The notes below the pieces were generated by a model, which did not search any database, was not told the origin of the DNA, and was given only the letters and a program-made list of their open reading frames with translations. A stretch of DNA of 64,000 nt from Shumkonia mesophila (GTDB lineage: Bacteria > Pseudomonadota > Alphaproteobacteria > Rhodospirillales > Shumkoniaceae): NCBI RefSeq assembly GCF_026163695.1, contig NZ_JAOTID010000015.1, positions 84,367-148,366 on the forward strand, written 5' to 3'. The position numbers and the translations under genes were made by a program. Shown here one piece after another: positions 7,633 through 16,652 of this stretch; the stretch's first letter is position 1; every line of letters starts with the position of its first letter.

Positions 7633-10200
7633 ATGAGAACGACCGAGGACGTGGGCGAACTCGAACGCCGGGTCGAGGAACGGACCGCCGCGCTGACCCG
7701 CGAGGTCGCCGAACGCAGGGAGATCGAAGCCGAGCTGCGGCGGCGGGACGCCGTTCAGCGCACGCTCACCGAGACGACGGTCCGGCTGTTCGCGGCGTCC
7801 GACTGGACGGCCATCGTCGGCGACGTCCTCGATGCGATGGGCGAGGTGGTGGCCGCCGATCGCATCCATGTCTACGAAGCCGGCCGGGGCTCGAACGGTG
7901 GCTGGGCCGGCCGATTGCGGTTCGAATGGACGGCCTCCGGCGTGGCGCCGCAGATGGGCAATGCGCTGGCGCGGGAACTTCCGCTCGACTCGCCCGCCAC
8001 CGAACGCTGGGTCACGGCGCTGAGCAGCGGCGAGACCCTGCACGCGCGGGCCTGCGAGATGCCCGAGGCCGAGCGGGAGCTGGCCGTGGCGCTCGACGTG
8101 CGGGCGATCCTCATGGTGCCCATTCTGGTCGACGAGACGTGGTGGGGCGCCATCGGTTTCGTCGATGCCCGCGGCGAGAGGACCTGGAACGACATCGACG
8201 TCCAGGCGCTGCGGGTGGTAGCCGGCGCGCTGGGCACCGCGATCCGCCGGGCCCGCCACGAGAAAGCCCTGCGCGACAGCGGCGAACGGCTGCGGGGCGC
8301 GGTGGAGAGCCTGCAGGAGGAATTCGCGCTGTTCGACGCCGAGGATCGCCTGGTGCTGTGCAACAGCGCCTTTCGGCGCCGCCATCCGGCGGCCGACCAG
8401 GCCCTCAGGGAGGGTTGGGACTACGAGACGCTGCTGCGTGCCGACGTCGAGGCCGGCCGCCTGGTGGAGGCGTTGGGGCAGGAGGAAGCGTTCATCGAGG
8501 AGCGGCTCGAACGCCACCGCAATCCGCAGGGGTCGATCCTGCGTACCTTTGCCGACGGTTCGGTATCGCTGATCAAGGAAAGCCGGACGGCGGACGGGGG
8601 GACCGCGCTGACCTTTGCCGACGTCACCCAATTGCAGCGGATCAACGCCGCCCTGGAGGCGGCGAAGACCGAGGCCGAGGCGGCGCGAGCCCTTTTGCAG
8701 GATGCCCTGGAAAGCACCACCGAGGCCTTCGCCCTTTATGACAGCGAGGGCCGGCTGGCGATCTTCAACAGGGCCTACCGGGAGCTATACCGGCATTCGC
8801 CGGAACTGTTGACGCCCGGCGTCAGCTTCGAAACGATCCTGCGCGACCGCCTTCGGCAAAACATGGTCCCCGACCTTGAGGGCGACGGCGAGACGTGGGT
8901 CCAGTGGCGGCTTCAAACCTTCCTCAGGGCCTCGGGCTCCATCGAGCGCGCCTTCCCCGGCGGCACCTGGTGGAAGGTGAACGAGCAGCGCACCGCCAAC
9001 GGCGGCATCGCGCAGATTGCCACCGACATCACCGCCATCAAGGCGCGCGAGAAGGCGCTGGCGGAGGCCAAAACCGAGGCCGAGGCTTCCAAAGCCCTGC
9101 TGCAGGACGCGCTGGCCAGCCTGTCGGACTCCTTCGCGCTGTTCGACGACCGCGGCCGGCTGATCGCCTTCAACCGGGCCTGGGAAACCCTGTTCGCGGA
9201 GTCGTCCGACCTGCTTCGTGTAGGCGATACCTACGAAGACATTCTGCGCGAACGCGGCCGACGGGGCCTGATCCACGATTTCCCCGACGACCCGGATGGC
9301 TGGATGCGCTGGCGAATGGATATCTTCTGGAATGAGCGGGGACCGATCGAACGGATATTCCCGAACGGGCGCTGGTGGCGGTTCATCGAAAAGCGTACCA
9401 CCGCCGGCGGCGTCGCCCAGATCGCCACCGAGATCACCGCCATAAAGGCCCGCGAGGAGGCCACCCAGCGACTGCAGGACGAACTGGCCCACGTGACGCG
9501 GGTCAGCACCATGGGACAGATGGCGACCGGATTCGCCCACGAGCTCAACCAGCCGCTGGCCGCCATCGTCAACTATGCCCAGGGTTGCCTGCGCCGCCAC
9601 CGCTCGGGGGCCATCTCCGGAGACGATTTCGTGCGCGTCACCGAGCTGATCGTGGCGCAGGCCCATCGCGCCGGCGACATCATCCGGCGAATCCGCCGGT
9701 TCGTGCAGAAGGAGCCCCAGGAAATCCGCGCCATCGACGTCAACGCGGCGATCCGCGAGGCGGTCGGGCTGGTCGGCGGCGAAGCGCTGCGCCACGACGT
9801 GGACATCCGTCTCGACCTTGCCGACGGCCTGCCGGCGGTCGAGGCCGATCCCGTGCAACTTCAGCAGGTGATCCTCAACCTCGCCCGCAATGCCATCGAG
9901 GCGATCGGCGAAACGGCGGAACAGGGGGGGCGGCTTCGCCTGGCCACGCGCCTCTCCCCGCCGGAGCAGGTCGAGATCCTGGTGACCGACAGCGGACCGG
10001 GCATCGACGACGTCGTGCAGAAGAGCATCTTCGACCCGTTCTTCACCACCAAGGCGAGCGGCATGGGCATGGGACTGCCGATCTGCCGCTCGATCGCCGA
10101 ATCCTTCGGCGGCCAGCTTGCCCTTCAGGCCAGCCGGCCGGGCGAGACGACCTTCCGGATGGCCGTCAAGGCCGTCGGCGAGCCGAGCGCGCCGGCCTGA
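7633..10200 (+). CDS. GAF/PAS sensor histidine kinase (soluble, FixL/DctB-like transmitter)
   Basis: The 855-residue protein has no membrane segment. A short coiled coil (about residues 10-40) leads into a GAF domain (about 46-210). Three PAS domains of the same type follow (from about 231, 366 and 501, each opening with AL[FY]D...RL...N.A). PAS 2 and 3 are recent-looking repeats sharing an FPxGxWW motif and an ITAIKAREKALAEAK-like linker. The transmitter has H636 in FAHELNQPLAAIVNYAQ, an N box at NLARNAIEAI, and G boxes DSGPGID and SGMGMGLPICRSIAE. The short H-box style is that of FixL/DctB-class kinases. It probably senses a cytoplasmic ligand or redox state. No partner response regulator is adjacent. 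Confidence 0.93.
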   Translation: MRTTEDVGELERRVEERTAALTREVAERREIEAELRRRDAVQRTLTETTVRLFAASDWTAIVGDVLDAMGEVVAADRIHVYEAGRGSNGGWAGRLRFEWTASGVAPQMGNALARELPLDSPATERWVTALSSGETLHARACEMPEAERELAVALDVRAILMVPILVDETWWGAIGFVDARGERTWNDIDVQALRVVAGALGTAIRRARHEKALRDSGERLRGAVESLQEEFALFDAEDRLVLCNSAFRRRHPAADQALREGWDYETLLRADVEAGRLVEALGQEEAFIEERLERHRNPQGSILRTFADGSVSLIKESRTADGGTALTFADVTQLQRINAALEAAKTEAEAARALLQDALESTTEAFALYDSEGRLAIFNRAYRELYRHSPELLTPGVSFETILRDRLRQNMVPDLEGDGETWVQWRLQTFLRASGSIERAFPGGTWWKVNEQRTANGGIAQIATDITAIKAREKALAEAKTEAEASKALLQDALASLSDSFALFDDRGRLIAFNRAWETLFAESSDLLRVGDTYEDILRERGRRGLIHDFPDDPDGWMRWRMDIFWNERGPIERIFPNGRWWRFIEKRTTAGGVAQIATEITAIKAREEATQRLQDELAHVTRVSTMGQMATGFAHELNQPLAAIVNYAQGCLRRHRSGAISGDDFVRVTELIVAQAHRAGDIIRRIRRFVQKEPQEIRAIDVNAAIREAVGLVGGEALRHDVDIRLDLADGLPAVEADPVQLQQVILNLARNAIEAIGETAEQGGRLRLATRLSPPEQVEILVTDSGPGIDDVVQKSIFDPFFTTKASGMGMGLPICRSIAESFGGQLALQASRPGETTFRMAVKAVGEPSAPA

Positions 10201-10280
10201 CGGCCGGTTTGACGGCGGCGGATGTTTTGCCCATGATCGGCCAGGCGCCGGCGGGGCGCCTTGGCGACGGACGGGGTGCC

Positions 10281-10754
10281 ATGGGCAAGGAAATCGAGCG
10301 GAAGTTCCTGGTGGTCGGCGACGCCTGGCGGGGCTTGGTTCCCGGCACCCGCTACCGCCAGGGATACCTGTCGACGGTGAAGGAGCGGACGGTTCGCGTG
10401 CGCGTGGCGGGCGAGAAGGCCTTCCTCACCGTCAAGGGCCTGGCGGTGGGGGCGACGCGGGCCGAGTTCGAATACGCCATCCCGCCGGCCGACGCCGAGG
10501 CGATGCTGGATGCCCTGTGCGAACGGCCGATCGTCGAGAAGATCCGCTATCGCATTCCCTTCGCCGGTCGGACCTGGGAGGTCGACGAGTTCGGCGGCGC
10601 CAACGCCGGCCTGATCGTCGCCGAGCTCGAGCTCACCCACGAGGGGCAAGCCTTCGACCGGCCCGACTGGATCGGTCGCGAGGTGACCGGCGAGGCCCGC
10701 TATTTCAACGCCAACCTGGTGGCCCGGCCCTATTCGACGTGGAAGGACCGGTAG
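10281..10754 (+). CDS. CYTH-domain inorganic triphosphatase
   Basis: The 157-residue protein opens with MGKEIERKFLVVGD, carrying the ExExK signature of the CYTH (CyaB/thiamine triphosphatase) superfamily. Alternating charged strands continue as YRQGYLS, TVRVRVAGEKAFLTVKG, RAEFEYAIP, EKIRYRIPFAGRTWEVDEF and VAELELTHEG. Small bacterial members of this type hydrolyse inorganic triphosphate with a divalent metal inside the tunnel fold. Its 3' end overlaps the 3' end of the convergent PiT permease gene by 25 bases. The location beside several phosphate-transport genes fits a role in phosphate metabolism, although convergent orientation means they are not co-transcribed. Confidence 0.92.
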   Translation: MGKEIERKFLVVGDAWRGLVPGTRYRQGYLSTVKERTVRVRVAGEKAFLTVKGLAVGATRAEFEYAIPPADAEAMLDALCERPIVEKIRYRIPFAGRTWEVDEFGGANAGLIVAELELTHEGQAFDRPDWIGREVTGEARYFNANLVARPYSTWKDR

Positions 10755-12211
10755 ACGAGGTCGAGCCGCTGGCGGATGCGCTTGTTGTCGAGCTTGGTAA
10801 CCTTCGTCTCCTCGACGATCCGCCATTCCGGACTGAGCCCGGCCAGGGCCTCGGCGACCTGCCATTTGTGGCGGAAGCTGCGTCCTTCGAGCGCCGCCAC
10901 CGCCGCCGCCTGCCCGTCGCTCAGTCCGTTGGCCCTGAAGGCGGTCAGCCTGAGGGGGGCGAAGGAGATGCGGAACACGCGCGCGGTCTCCAGCACGGCG
11001 GCCTGCTCTCCCTCTGTGAAGGCGCGCCGGGCGCGCAGGGCGTCGCGCAGGCGGACGGCCGAGGCGAACTCCTCGCCGACGACGTCGTCGAGGGGAGTTG
11101 TCGCGATGCCCTGCGCCGCCAGGTGATCGATCACGGTCCGCGACAGGCTGTAGCCGGTCTCGGTGTGGACCTTCTGGTTGAAGACGTTCTGCAGGAAGAA
11201 GAGCGAGACGAAGCAGATCAGGGCGGCAATGATCGGCGTGGCTACCCAGCCGATTCCGATGTGGCCCAGGACCCGCCAGTGGATGTTCCGGCCACCGCGC
11301 AACAGGCCGATGCCCAGCACGGCGCCGACCACCGCCTGCGAACTGGAGACCGGCACCAGTGGAATGGTCGGCAGGCCGGATGTGGCCAACAGGTGCTCCA
11401 ATCCTTCGGAGGCGAACAGGAACAGCACGATGGATTGGGCGACGACGACGACCCAGGCCGCCACCGGCGACAGCGGCACCAGTTCGGCGCCCACCGTCAG
11501 CATCACGCGCTTGGAGTACGTGAAGACGCCAACGGCGATGGCGATGCCGCCCAGCAGGAACAGCTGCTCGACGGAGGTGACGGTGAAGAGATCCTGGACC
11601 CTGAATTCGGTGAACGGCGACACCGGCACGAATACGCCCATGACGTTGGCGATGTTGTTGGCGCCAAGGCTGTAGGCGCCGAAGGCGCCGGCCACGATCA
11701 GGGCGAGGCGGGTGTAGGCGTCGAGCCTGAGCAGATGGAGCCGCACGCGGCCGAGGACGAAGGCAACCAGCTTGAAGAGCAGCGCGGCGACCAGCCCGGC
11801 CAGCAGGGGGCAGAGCACCCAGGTGGACAGAATCTTGGTCAGCGCGGCGGCGTCGGTGACCGATTCGGTGAACCAGTTCCAGCCGATGATGGCGCCTACG
11901 ATGGCCTGAGACGTGGATACCGGCAGGCCGGCGACGGTCATCCAATAGACGGTGATCGCCGCCGCCAGGGCCGCCGCGAACGAGCCGGCCAGGGCGTTGA
12001 TTTCGCCCAGCCGCTCCAGGGTCTGGGCGGCGCCGGCGCCGCTGATCACGGCGCCCAGGATGACGAAGATGCTGCACACGATGGCGGCCTGGGTGAAACG
12101 CACCATGCCGGTGCCCACCGCGGTGCCGAAGATGTTGGCGGCGTCGTTGGCGCCAAGCGACCAGCCCAGGAACAGGCCGCTGGTCAGGAACAGAAGAACG
12201 GTGACGTCCAC
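10730..12211 (-). CDS. PiT-family inorganic phosphate permease (copy 1)
   Basis: The 493-residue membrane protein is a low-affinity phosphate transporter of the PiT family. The first family motif is intact, GWSLGANDAANIFGTAVGTG at about residues 17-36, and the second-half motif reads LGANNIANVMGVF instead of the more common GANDVAN. Further landmarks are GLPVSTSQAIVGAIIGWN and PVSSSQAVVGAVLGIG, the inverted-repeat serine motifs. A soluble region occupies roughly residues 370-493, longer than in compact PiT proteins. It lies 43 bases downstream of the second permease and of the DUF47 gene, forming one minus-strand unit. An 80-base DNA stretch is nearly identical to copy 2. Confidence 0.94.
   Translation of the reverse strand: MDVTVLLFLTSGLFLGWSLGANDAANIFGTAVGTGMVRFTQAAIVCSIFVILGAVISGAGAAQTLERLGEINALAGSFAAALAAAITVYWMTVAGLPVSTSQAIVGAIIGWNWFTESVTDAAALTKILSTWVLCPLLAGLVAALLFKLVAFVLGRVRLHLLRLDAYTRLALIVAGAFGAYSLGANNIANVMGVFVPVSPFTEFRVQDLFTVTSVEQLFLLGGIAIAVGVFTYSKRVMLTVGAELVPLSPVAAWVVVVAQSIVLFLFASEGLEHLLATSGLPTIPLVPVSSSQAVVGAVLGIGLLRGGRNIHWRVLGHIGIGWVATPIIAALICFVSLFFLQNVFNQKVHTETGYSLSRTVIDHLAAQGIATTPLDDVVGEEFASAVRLRDALRARRAFTEGEQAAVLETARVFRISFAPLRLTAFRANGLSDGQAAAVAALEGRSFRHKWQVAEALAGLSPEWRIVEETKVTKLDNKRIRQRLDLVYRSFHVE
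11616..11695. repeat. 80-bp near-identical repeat shared by the two PiT genes (copy 1)
   Basis: This segment matches 13213-13292 at 78 of 80 positions, in direct orientation 1.6 kb apart. It encodes the second-half transport motif around LGANNIANVMG. The identity exceeds that of the flanking coding sequence, so gene conversion or a recent duplication with selection at this site is likely. Confidence 0.9.
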
Positions 12212-12254
12212 GGGTTCGGACTCCGACTGTTCAACCGGTTGCGCCGCCGGCGGA

Positions 12255-13808
12255 TTATCCGCGTGGCCCCGGTGGGCGGGGGCCCAATTCGGGCGTGCAC
12301 GGGCAGGCGTTGGGCATTTGGGCGGGCGTGGGCGCGGCGAAGGTTTGGTAGACGATGGCGAGCCCCTCCTCGATCTGCCGGTTGTGAAGCTTGTTCACCG
12401 TGGTGCGGGGCAGCGGCTTCCAGTCCTCGGTCAGGCCGGCCAGCGCCTCGGCGACAGCCCATTTGCTTGGAAAGCGTCTTCCGGATAACTGCTGGATGGC
12501 CTTTTGCTGGGCGGGGGTCAGCCACGAGATCGACAGGGTCTCGACCTTCTGCGGGTCGAAGTGGATGGGGTTGATCTCGGCTAGGCGCAGCACCTCTCCC
12601 TCCTGTTCCCCGGTCAGGTTCACCCGGGCGCGCAGGGCGTCACGAAAACGCACCGAGGAGGAAAACGTCTTTTCCTGCAGGTCGGCCAGTGGCGCCGTCG
12701 GCAGGCCGGCCGTGACCATCCGCGCCTCGACCGGCGGGGTGATGGCGAACGAGATTTCCCGATAAACGGGGACGTGGAAAAGGTTCTGCAGCACGAAAAG
12801 GCCGAGCAGGCAGATGGTCCCCGAAATGAGCGGGCTCATCACCCACCCGGCGGCGATGCGGCCGATCGAGCGCCAGCGGATCTGGCGGCCCGAATGATAA
12901 AGGCCGATGCCGATCACGGCGCCCACCACCACCTCGGAACTGGAGACCGGCACCAGGGGCAGGGTGGGCAGCCCATGGCTGGCCAGGAAGTGCTCCAGGC
13001 CTTCCGAGGAAAACATCAATAGAACCAGGGAATGCGCCATGACGACGATCCACGCTGCGGTCGGCGACATGTCGAGCAGCTCGGAGCCGACGGTATGGAC
13101 GACCCGGCGCGAATAGGTCAGCACGCCGACGGCCATGGCGATGCCGCCCAGGAGGAACAGCTGCTCGACCGGGCTCAGGGAAAACAGCCCGCCCATCGAG
13201 AGGGTGGTGAAGGGCGACACCGGCACGAACACGCCCATGACGTTGGCGATGTTGTTGGCGCCCAGGCTGTAGGCGCCGAAGGCGCCGGCCACCCACAGCC
13301 CGGCCCGCGTGTAGGCGTCGGCGCGCAGCAGGTGCGGGCGGTAGTGGCGCTTCACCTTGGAAACCAGCTTCAGAAGCAGGATGGCGAAGCCGGCGGCGAT
13401 AACCGGGCCGGCGATCCAGGCACCCAGGATGTGGGTCAGGGTTCCGGGATCGGTCACCGACGCGGTAAAGACGTTCCAGCCGACGATCGCCCCGACGATG
13501 GCCTGGGTCGTCGACACGGGCAATCCCAGCCGGGTCATCCAGAACACCGCGATGCCGGCGGCCAGCGCCACCATGAAGGCGCCGCCGATGGCATTGACGG
13601 CGCCCAGCTTGCCCAGGGTGCCCGAGGGGCCGGCCCCGCTGATCACGGCGCCCAGCACGACGAAGACGCCGCACGTCAGGGCCGCCGTCATCCACGTGAT
13701 CATCCGCGTGCCGATGGCGGTGCCGAACACGTTGGCCAAGTGGTTGGCGCCCAGCGCCCAGCCGAGGAACAGGCCGCTGATCAGAAACAGAGGGACCGAA
13801 ATTTCCAT
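12255..13808 (-). CDS. PiT-family permease (copy 2) with Asp-to-His change in the transport motif
   Basis: The 517-residue protein is a paralogue of the adjacent PiT permease, with the same layout and a similar C-terminal soluble region. Its first signature reads GWALGANHLANVFGTAIGTR. The aspartate found in the GAND motif of the family, including copy 1, is a histidine here. The second signature LGANNIANVMGVF and the serine motifs GLPVSTTQAIVGAIVGWN and PVSSSEVVVGAVIGIG are retained. It follows the DUF47 gene by 18 bases. The substitution may alter ion coupling, substrate or direction of flux; the family call itself is firm. Confidence 0.92.
   Translation of the reverse strand: MEISVPLFLISGLFLGWALGANHLANVFGTAIGTRMITWMTAALTCGVFVVLGAVISGAGPSGTLGKLGAVNAIGGAFMVALAAGIAVFWMTRLGLPVSTTQAIVGAIVGWNVFTASVTDPGTLTHILGAWIAGPVIAAGFAILLLKLVSKVKRHYRPHLLRADAYTRAGLWVAGAFGAYSLGANNIANVMGVFVPVSPFTTLSMGGLFSLSPVEQLFLLGGIAMAVGVLTYSRRVVHTVGSELLDMSPTAAWIVVMAHSLVLLMFSSEGLEHFLASHGLPTLPLVPVSSSEVVVGAVIGIGLYHSGRQIRWRSIGRIAAGWVMSPLISGTICLLGLFVLQNLFHVPVYREISFAITPPVEARMVTAGLPTAPLADLQEKTFSSSVRFRDALRARVNLTGEQEGEVLRLAEINPIHFDPQKVETLSISWLTPAQQKAIQQLSGRRFPSKWAVAEALAGLTEDWKPLPRTTVNKLHNRQIEEGLAIVYQTFAAPTPAQMPNACPCTPELGPRPPGPRG
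13213..13292. repeat. 80-bp near-identical repeat shared by the two PiT genes (copy 2)
   Basis: This is the partner of the segment at 11616-11695, in the same orientation with two mismatches. See copy 1. Confidence 0.9.
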
Positions 13809-13826
13809 CGGCCGAGCCGCGCTGCC

Positions 13827-14489
13827 CTAGAGGCTCCGCTTGATGGTGAAGATGGCCAGTTCGTCGGCCACGTCCTCGGCTTCGTTGGCGGCGGCGTCGA
13901 CCCGCTCGGTGAAGTAGCGCAGGTGCAGCTTGCGGTCGAGCGGCAGGTCCGAGTCGAAGATGGCGGTCTTCAGCTTGGTGCTGATCTTGTCGCACTCGCC
14001 CTCGTAGAAGAGGACCTTGTGGTTGTGGTCGCGCACCGCCTCGATGTTGCGGAAGAAGGCGCGCGCCGCCATCACCAGGGAGTCGGTGCAGACGACGGCC
14101 GTTTCGCCGAGGCTGATGAAATCGCGCTTGAACTCCTCGGGAATGTCGGGCTTCTCGATGGAAAAGCGGTAGCAGTTGGCCTGGAAGGTACCGGTAATCC
14201 GGTCCATGTGTTCGAGCAGGCTCAGCACATCGGCCCGAAGATCCGGAATCAGCGTCTGCTCGTAGAGCTCGGCTTCGACGGTGCGCCGGAGTTCGTCGCC
14301 CCGCGATTCGGTTTCGCTGACATCCCGCACGGTCTCCGCGAATTCCTCCGAAACGCCGTCGGTCATGTAGATCTTGAGCCCGCGCAGGAACAGCAGGCCG
14401 GCTTCCGACACGGAATCGAGGAACTCCTCGATCTGGCGCTCCAGCGCCCGTGTCCGGCCGAACAGGGCGGTTTTTGAGCTCAATGCCAT
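13827..14489 (-). CDS. DUF47 / PhoU-like regulator of the PiT permeases
   Basis: The 220-residue helical protein belongs to the DUF47 family, distant relatives of PhoU that are commonly encoded beside PiT permeases and thought to regulate them. Visible features are a long N-terminal helix after MALSSKTALFGRTRALERQ, ESRGDELRRTVEAELYEQ, LLEHMDRITGTFQANCYRF and the C-terminal ERVDAAANEAEDVADELAIF, which follow the repeated acidic three-helix-bundle pattern of PhoU. The start was placed at the ATG preceded by gaggtg, although the frame is open further upstream. It is first of a three-gene minus-strand unit with the two permeases. Confidence 0.92.
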   Translation of the reverse strand: MALSSKTALFGRTRALERQIEEFLDSVSEAGLLFLRGLKIYMTDGVSEEFAETVRDVSETESRGDELRRTVEAELYEQTLIPDLRADVLSLLEHMDRITGTFQANCYRFSIEKPDIPEEFKRDFISLGETAVVCTDSLVMAARAFFRNIEAVRDHNHKVLFYEGECDKISTKLKTAIFDSDLPLDRKLHLRYFTERVDAAANEAEDVADELAIFTIKRSL

Positions 14490-14793
14490 CGACAACACCT
14501 CTTCCCCAAGCAATTTTCCCCAGGAGGGCGCAACACCGTCAGGAAACGATTGGCCCGGTGCGACGTCGTGTCCGGCTTGCGGGGCCCAAATAAACAGGTG
14601 GCCGGGGCGTCCTTGTGAAGCCGCCGGCCCTGGTAAGCGGGCTCCGCCCACCTTGAAAAAAAACGGTAGAAAGCGGGGGAGGGGGTGTCAACACTATTTG
14701 AGTTGTTTTACATGAATAGTCGATGCCGGCTTCCGTCGGGAAAAGGGAAACCCGTTCCGCCGTGCGGCGGCAGGGACGGCGCGGAACCGGCCG
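14490..14793. other. Intergenic region upstream of the DUF47-PiT unit
   Basis: About 300 bases with no supported gene. It must hold the promoter of the PiT unit. I looked for a Pho box and saw none with the 11-base phasing found before phoR and pstS. Confidence 0.45.
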
Positions 14794-15000
14794 TCAGTCG
14801 TCCTTCTTGACGATCCGCCGGGCGATCCGCAGGCTGCGCGCCCCCGAACGGATGGATTCGTAAAGAACCGATTCCGTGTCCCCAGGGTCCTCGGTCAATT
14901 CGAGAAGCCGCTTCAAATCCGGGTTGATGCGCTTGAGGATATCGCGGATTTCCTTCTCGGGTTTGACCTTTTCCTTGGAAGCGGTTTTGTCGGCGTTCAT
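14794..15000 (-). CDS. Small charged hypothetical protein
   Basis: The 68-residue product is rich in lysine, glutamate and arginine (KEKVKPEKEIRDILKRINPD, then LLELTEDPGDTESVLYESIR) and ends SLRIARRIVKKDD. It looks like two or three amphipathic helices without a signal peptide. I do not recognise the family. The ATG used has no strong ribosome site, and a TTG start 72 bases upstream would extend it to 92 residues. Base composition is like its neighbours and the frame is clean, so it is probably a real gene. Confidence 0.55.
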   Translation of the reverse strand: MNADKTASKEKVKPEKEIRDILKRINPDLKRLLELTEDPGDTESVLYESIRSGARSLRIARRIVKKDD

Positions 15001-15355
15001 GGTTGCGGCTTTCTGGCTGTTGCGGGGGCAAGTAAATCTTGGATTGGCCGCGAAGTCAAACGGTCGCTGCAACCCACGCCTCGCCCACTATCCCGACCGT
15101 AGGCGCGCCGCGGTCGGCTTTTGGCCGGTAATCGGCAGCAATGCACGCTGGGATTACTCTCCGTGTGTCACAAAAGTGTAACATGTTCGTCAAAAAAGCA
15201 GAACTTATGCTGTGGAATATTACATATGCTTAAGGGGGCGGGGATGGAGATGGAGAATCTGCCGGACCAGCCCCCCCTTCCCGGCTTCCCTTGACGTCCG
15301 GCCGGGGATCACGGCTAACTTCCGAAGGCGATCCCAGACGGACGGTATGTAAAGG
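15001..15355. other. Regulatory region upstream of phoR
   Basis: About 350 bases between the small hypothetical gene and phoR. The left half has no recognisable content; the right half is unusually A+T-rich and holds a Pho box and, presumably, the promoter of phoR. Confidence 0.6.
15165..15197 (+). promoter_or_regulatory. Pho box upstream of phoR
   Basis: Three 11-base units are in phase: gtgtcacaaaa, gtgtaacatgt and tcgtcaaaaaa. PhoB boxes are direct repeats of a CTGTCAT-like heptamer every 11 bases, each followed by an A/T-rich spacer, and these fit. The position, about 160 bases before phoR, implies autoregulation of the phosphate two-component system. Confidence 0.65.
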
Positions 15356-16639
15356 ATGTCCCCTTTAGATCGGACTGCCATCGGCCTGTTGTTGCTGCCG
15401 GTTCCGGCCGTGCTCGCCATCCTTGTCGGGACCGACGCGCTGGCCGCCGGCCCGGCGGCGATCGGCGCCCTTTCGGCCTTGGGCGGCATCGCCCTGGGGG
15501 TGGCCAGGCTGCGCGGGCGGCTGGCCGAGGCCAGGCAAATCGAAAGCCTGAACGAGGCCGAACTGCACGAAGAGTTCGTGCGTCAGTCGCGGCTGGCCGA
15601 GTCCTACGAGATGATCCTCGATGCCATCCCCGAGCCGCTGCTGGTGCTGAGGCGCGACCGGCGCGTGTTGCACGCCAATCGGGCCATCGTCGATCTGCTC
15701 GGCCACGACCCCATCGACGCCGACCTGACGGCGGCGATCCGCCATCCCGAAGTGATCGCCGCGACCGCGGCCGTGCTGGCCGGGCAGGTCGAGGCGCGGA
15801 CCATCGAATTCCAGCGCGGCGGCGCCATCGAACAGTCTTTGGTCGCCCGTTTGGTCGGCCTGCCGAAAGGCCGCACCGACGGGCCGGCGGCGGTTCTCGT
15901 GCTGCACGACCTGACGCTCATCCGCAAGGCCATGGAAATGCGCGCCGACTTCGTCGCCAACGTCAGCCACGAACTGCGTACGCCGTTGACCGCCATCGTC
16001 GGCATGATCGAAACCCTGCGCGGCCCGGCCAAGAAGGACGCGGAGGCCCGCGAGCGCTTCCTCGCAATGATGGAAGAGCAGGGCAGCCGCATGACCCGTC
16101 TGGTCGGCGACCTGCTGTCGCTGTCGCAGATCCAGGCCAACGAGCACACGCGCCCGACCGACTCGGTGCGCATCCAGGACATTCTGCCGACGGTGGCCCG
16201 GATGCTGGAACCGCATGCCGAGAAGAAGAAGGTCGCGTTCGCCATCGAGGCGGACTCCGACCTGCCGGCGGTACTGGGCGATGCCGACCAGCTCCAGCAG
16301 GCCTTCCAGAACCTCATGCACAACGCCGTCAAGTACGGGCGCGACGGCAGCGTCATTCGCGTGGTCGCCCGCCGGGAAGGCGGGGACGGCATCGCCGTTT
16401 CGGTGATCGACCAGGGCGAGGGCATCCCCGAGCAGCACCTGCCGCGCCTGACCGAGCGTTTCTATCGGGTCGACAAGGCGCGCAGCCGATCCCTGGGGGG
16501 CACCGGCCTCGGCCTGGCCATCGTCAAGCATATCGTCACCCGTCACCAGGGACGCCTCGCGATCGAGAGCGAGATCGGCGTCGGCAGCACCTTCACGGTG
16601 TCGCTGCCGGTTAAGCGCGAAGGCATCGCGCGCGACTGA
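15356..16639 (+). CDS. phoR: Phosphate regulon sensor histidine kinase PhoR
   Basis: The 427-residue protein has two short N-terminal hydrophobic segments (about residues 8-27 and 33-50), a PAS domain (about 80-185) and a transmitter. The phosphorylated histidine is H205 in FVANVSHELRTPLTAIVGMIE. It is followed by the N box NLMHNAVKYG and G boxes VIDQGEGIP and GTGLGLAIVKHIV. The F box near ERFYRVDKARSR, with its adjacent RS pair, is typical of PhoR. It is first of the run phoR-pstS-pstC-pstA-pstB-phoU-phoB, the common alphaproteobacterial arrangement. It phosphorylates PhoB when phosphate is scarce, under negative control by Pst and PhoU. Confidence 0.96.
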   Translation: MSPLDRTAIGLLLLPVPAVLAILVGTDALAAGPAAIGALSALGGIALGVARLRGRLAEARQIESLNEAELHEEFVRQSRLAESYEMILDAIPEPLLVLRRDRRVLHANRAIVDLLGHDPIDADLTAAIRHPEVIAATAAVLAGQVEARTIEFQRGGAIEQSLVARLVGLPKGRTDGPAAVLVLHDLTLIRKAMEMRADFVANVSHELRTPLTAIVGMIETLRGPAKKDAEARERFLAMMEEQGSRMTRLVGDLLSLSQIQANEHTRPTDSVRIQDILPTVARMLEPHAEKKKVAFAIEADSDLPAVLGDADQLQQAFQNLMHNAVKYGRDGSVIRVVARREGGDGIAVSVIDQGEGIPEQHLPRLTERFYRVDKARSRSLGGTGLGLAIVKHIVTRHQGRLAIESEIGVGSTFTVSLPVKREGIARD

Positions 16640-16652
16640 GAATCAGGCGTCG

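Noticed and set aside
14490..14793. Possible Pho box upstream of the DUF47-PiT unit
   Set aside because: Single GTCA-like words occur but without the 11-base direct repetition seen at phoR and pstS.
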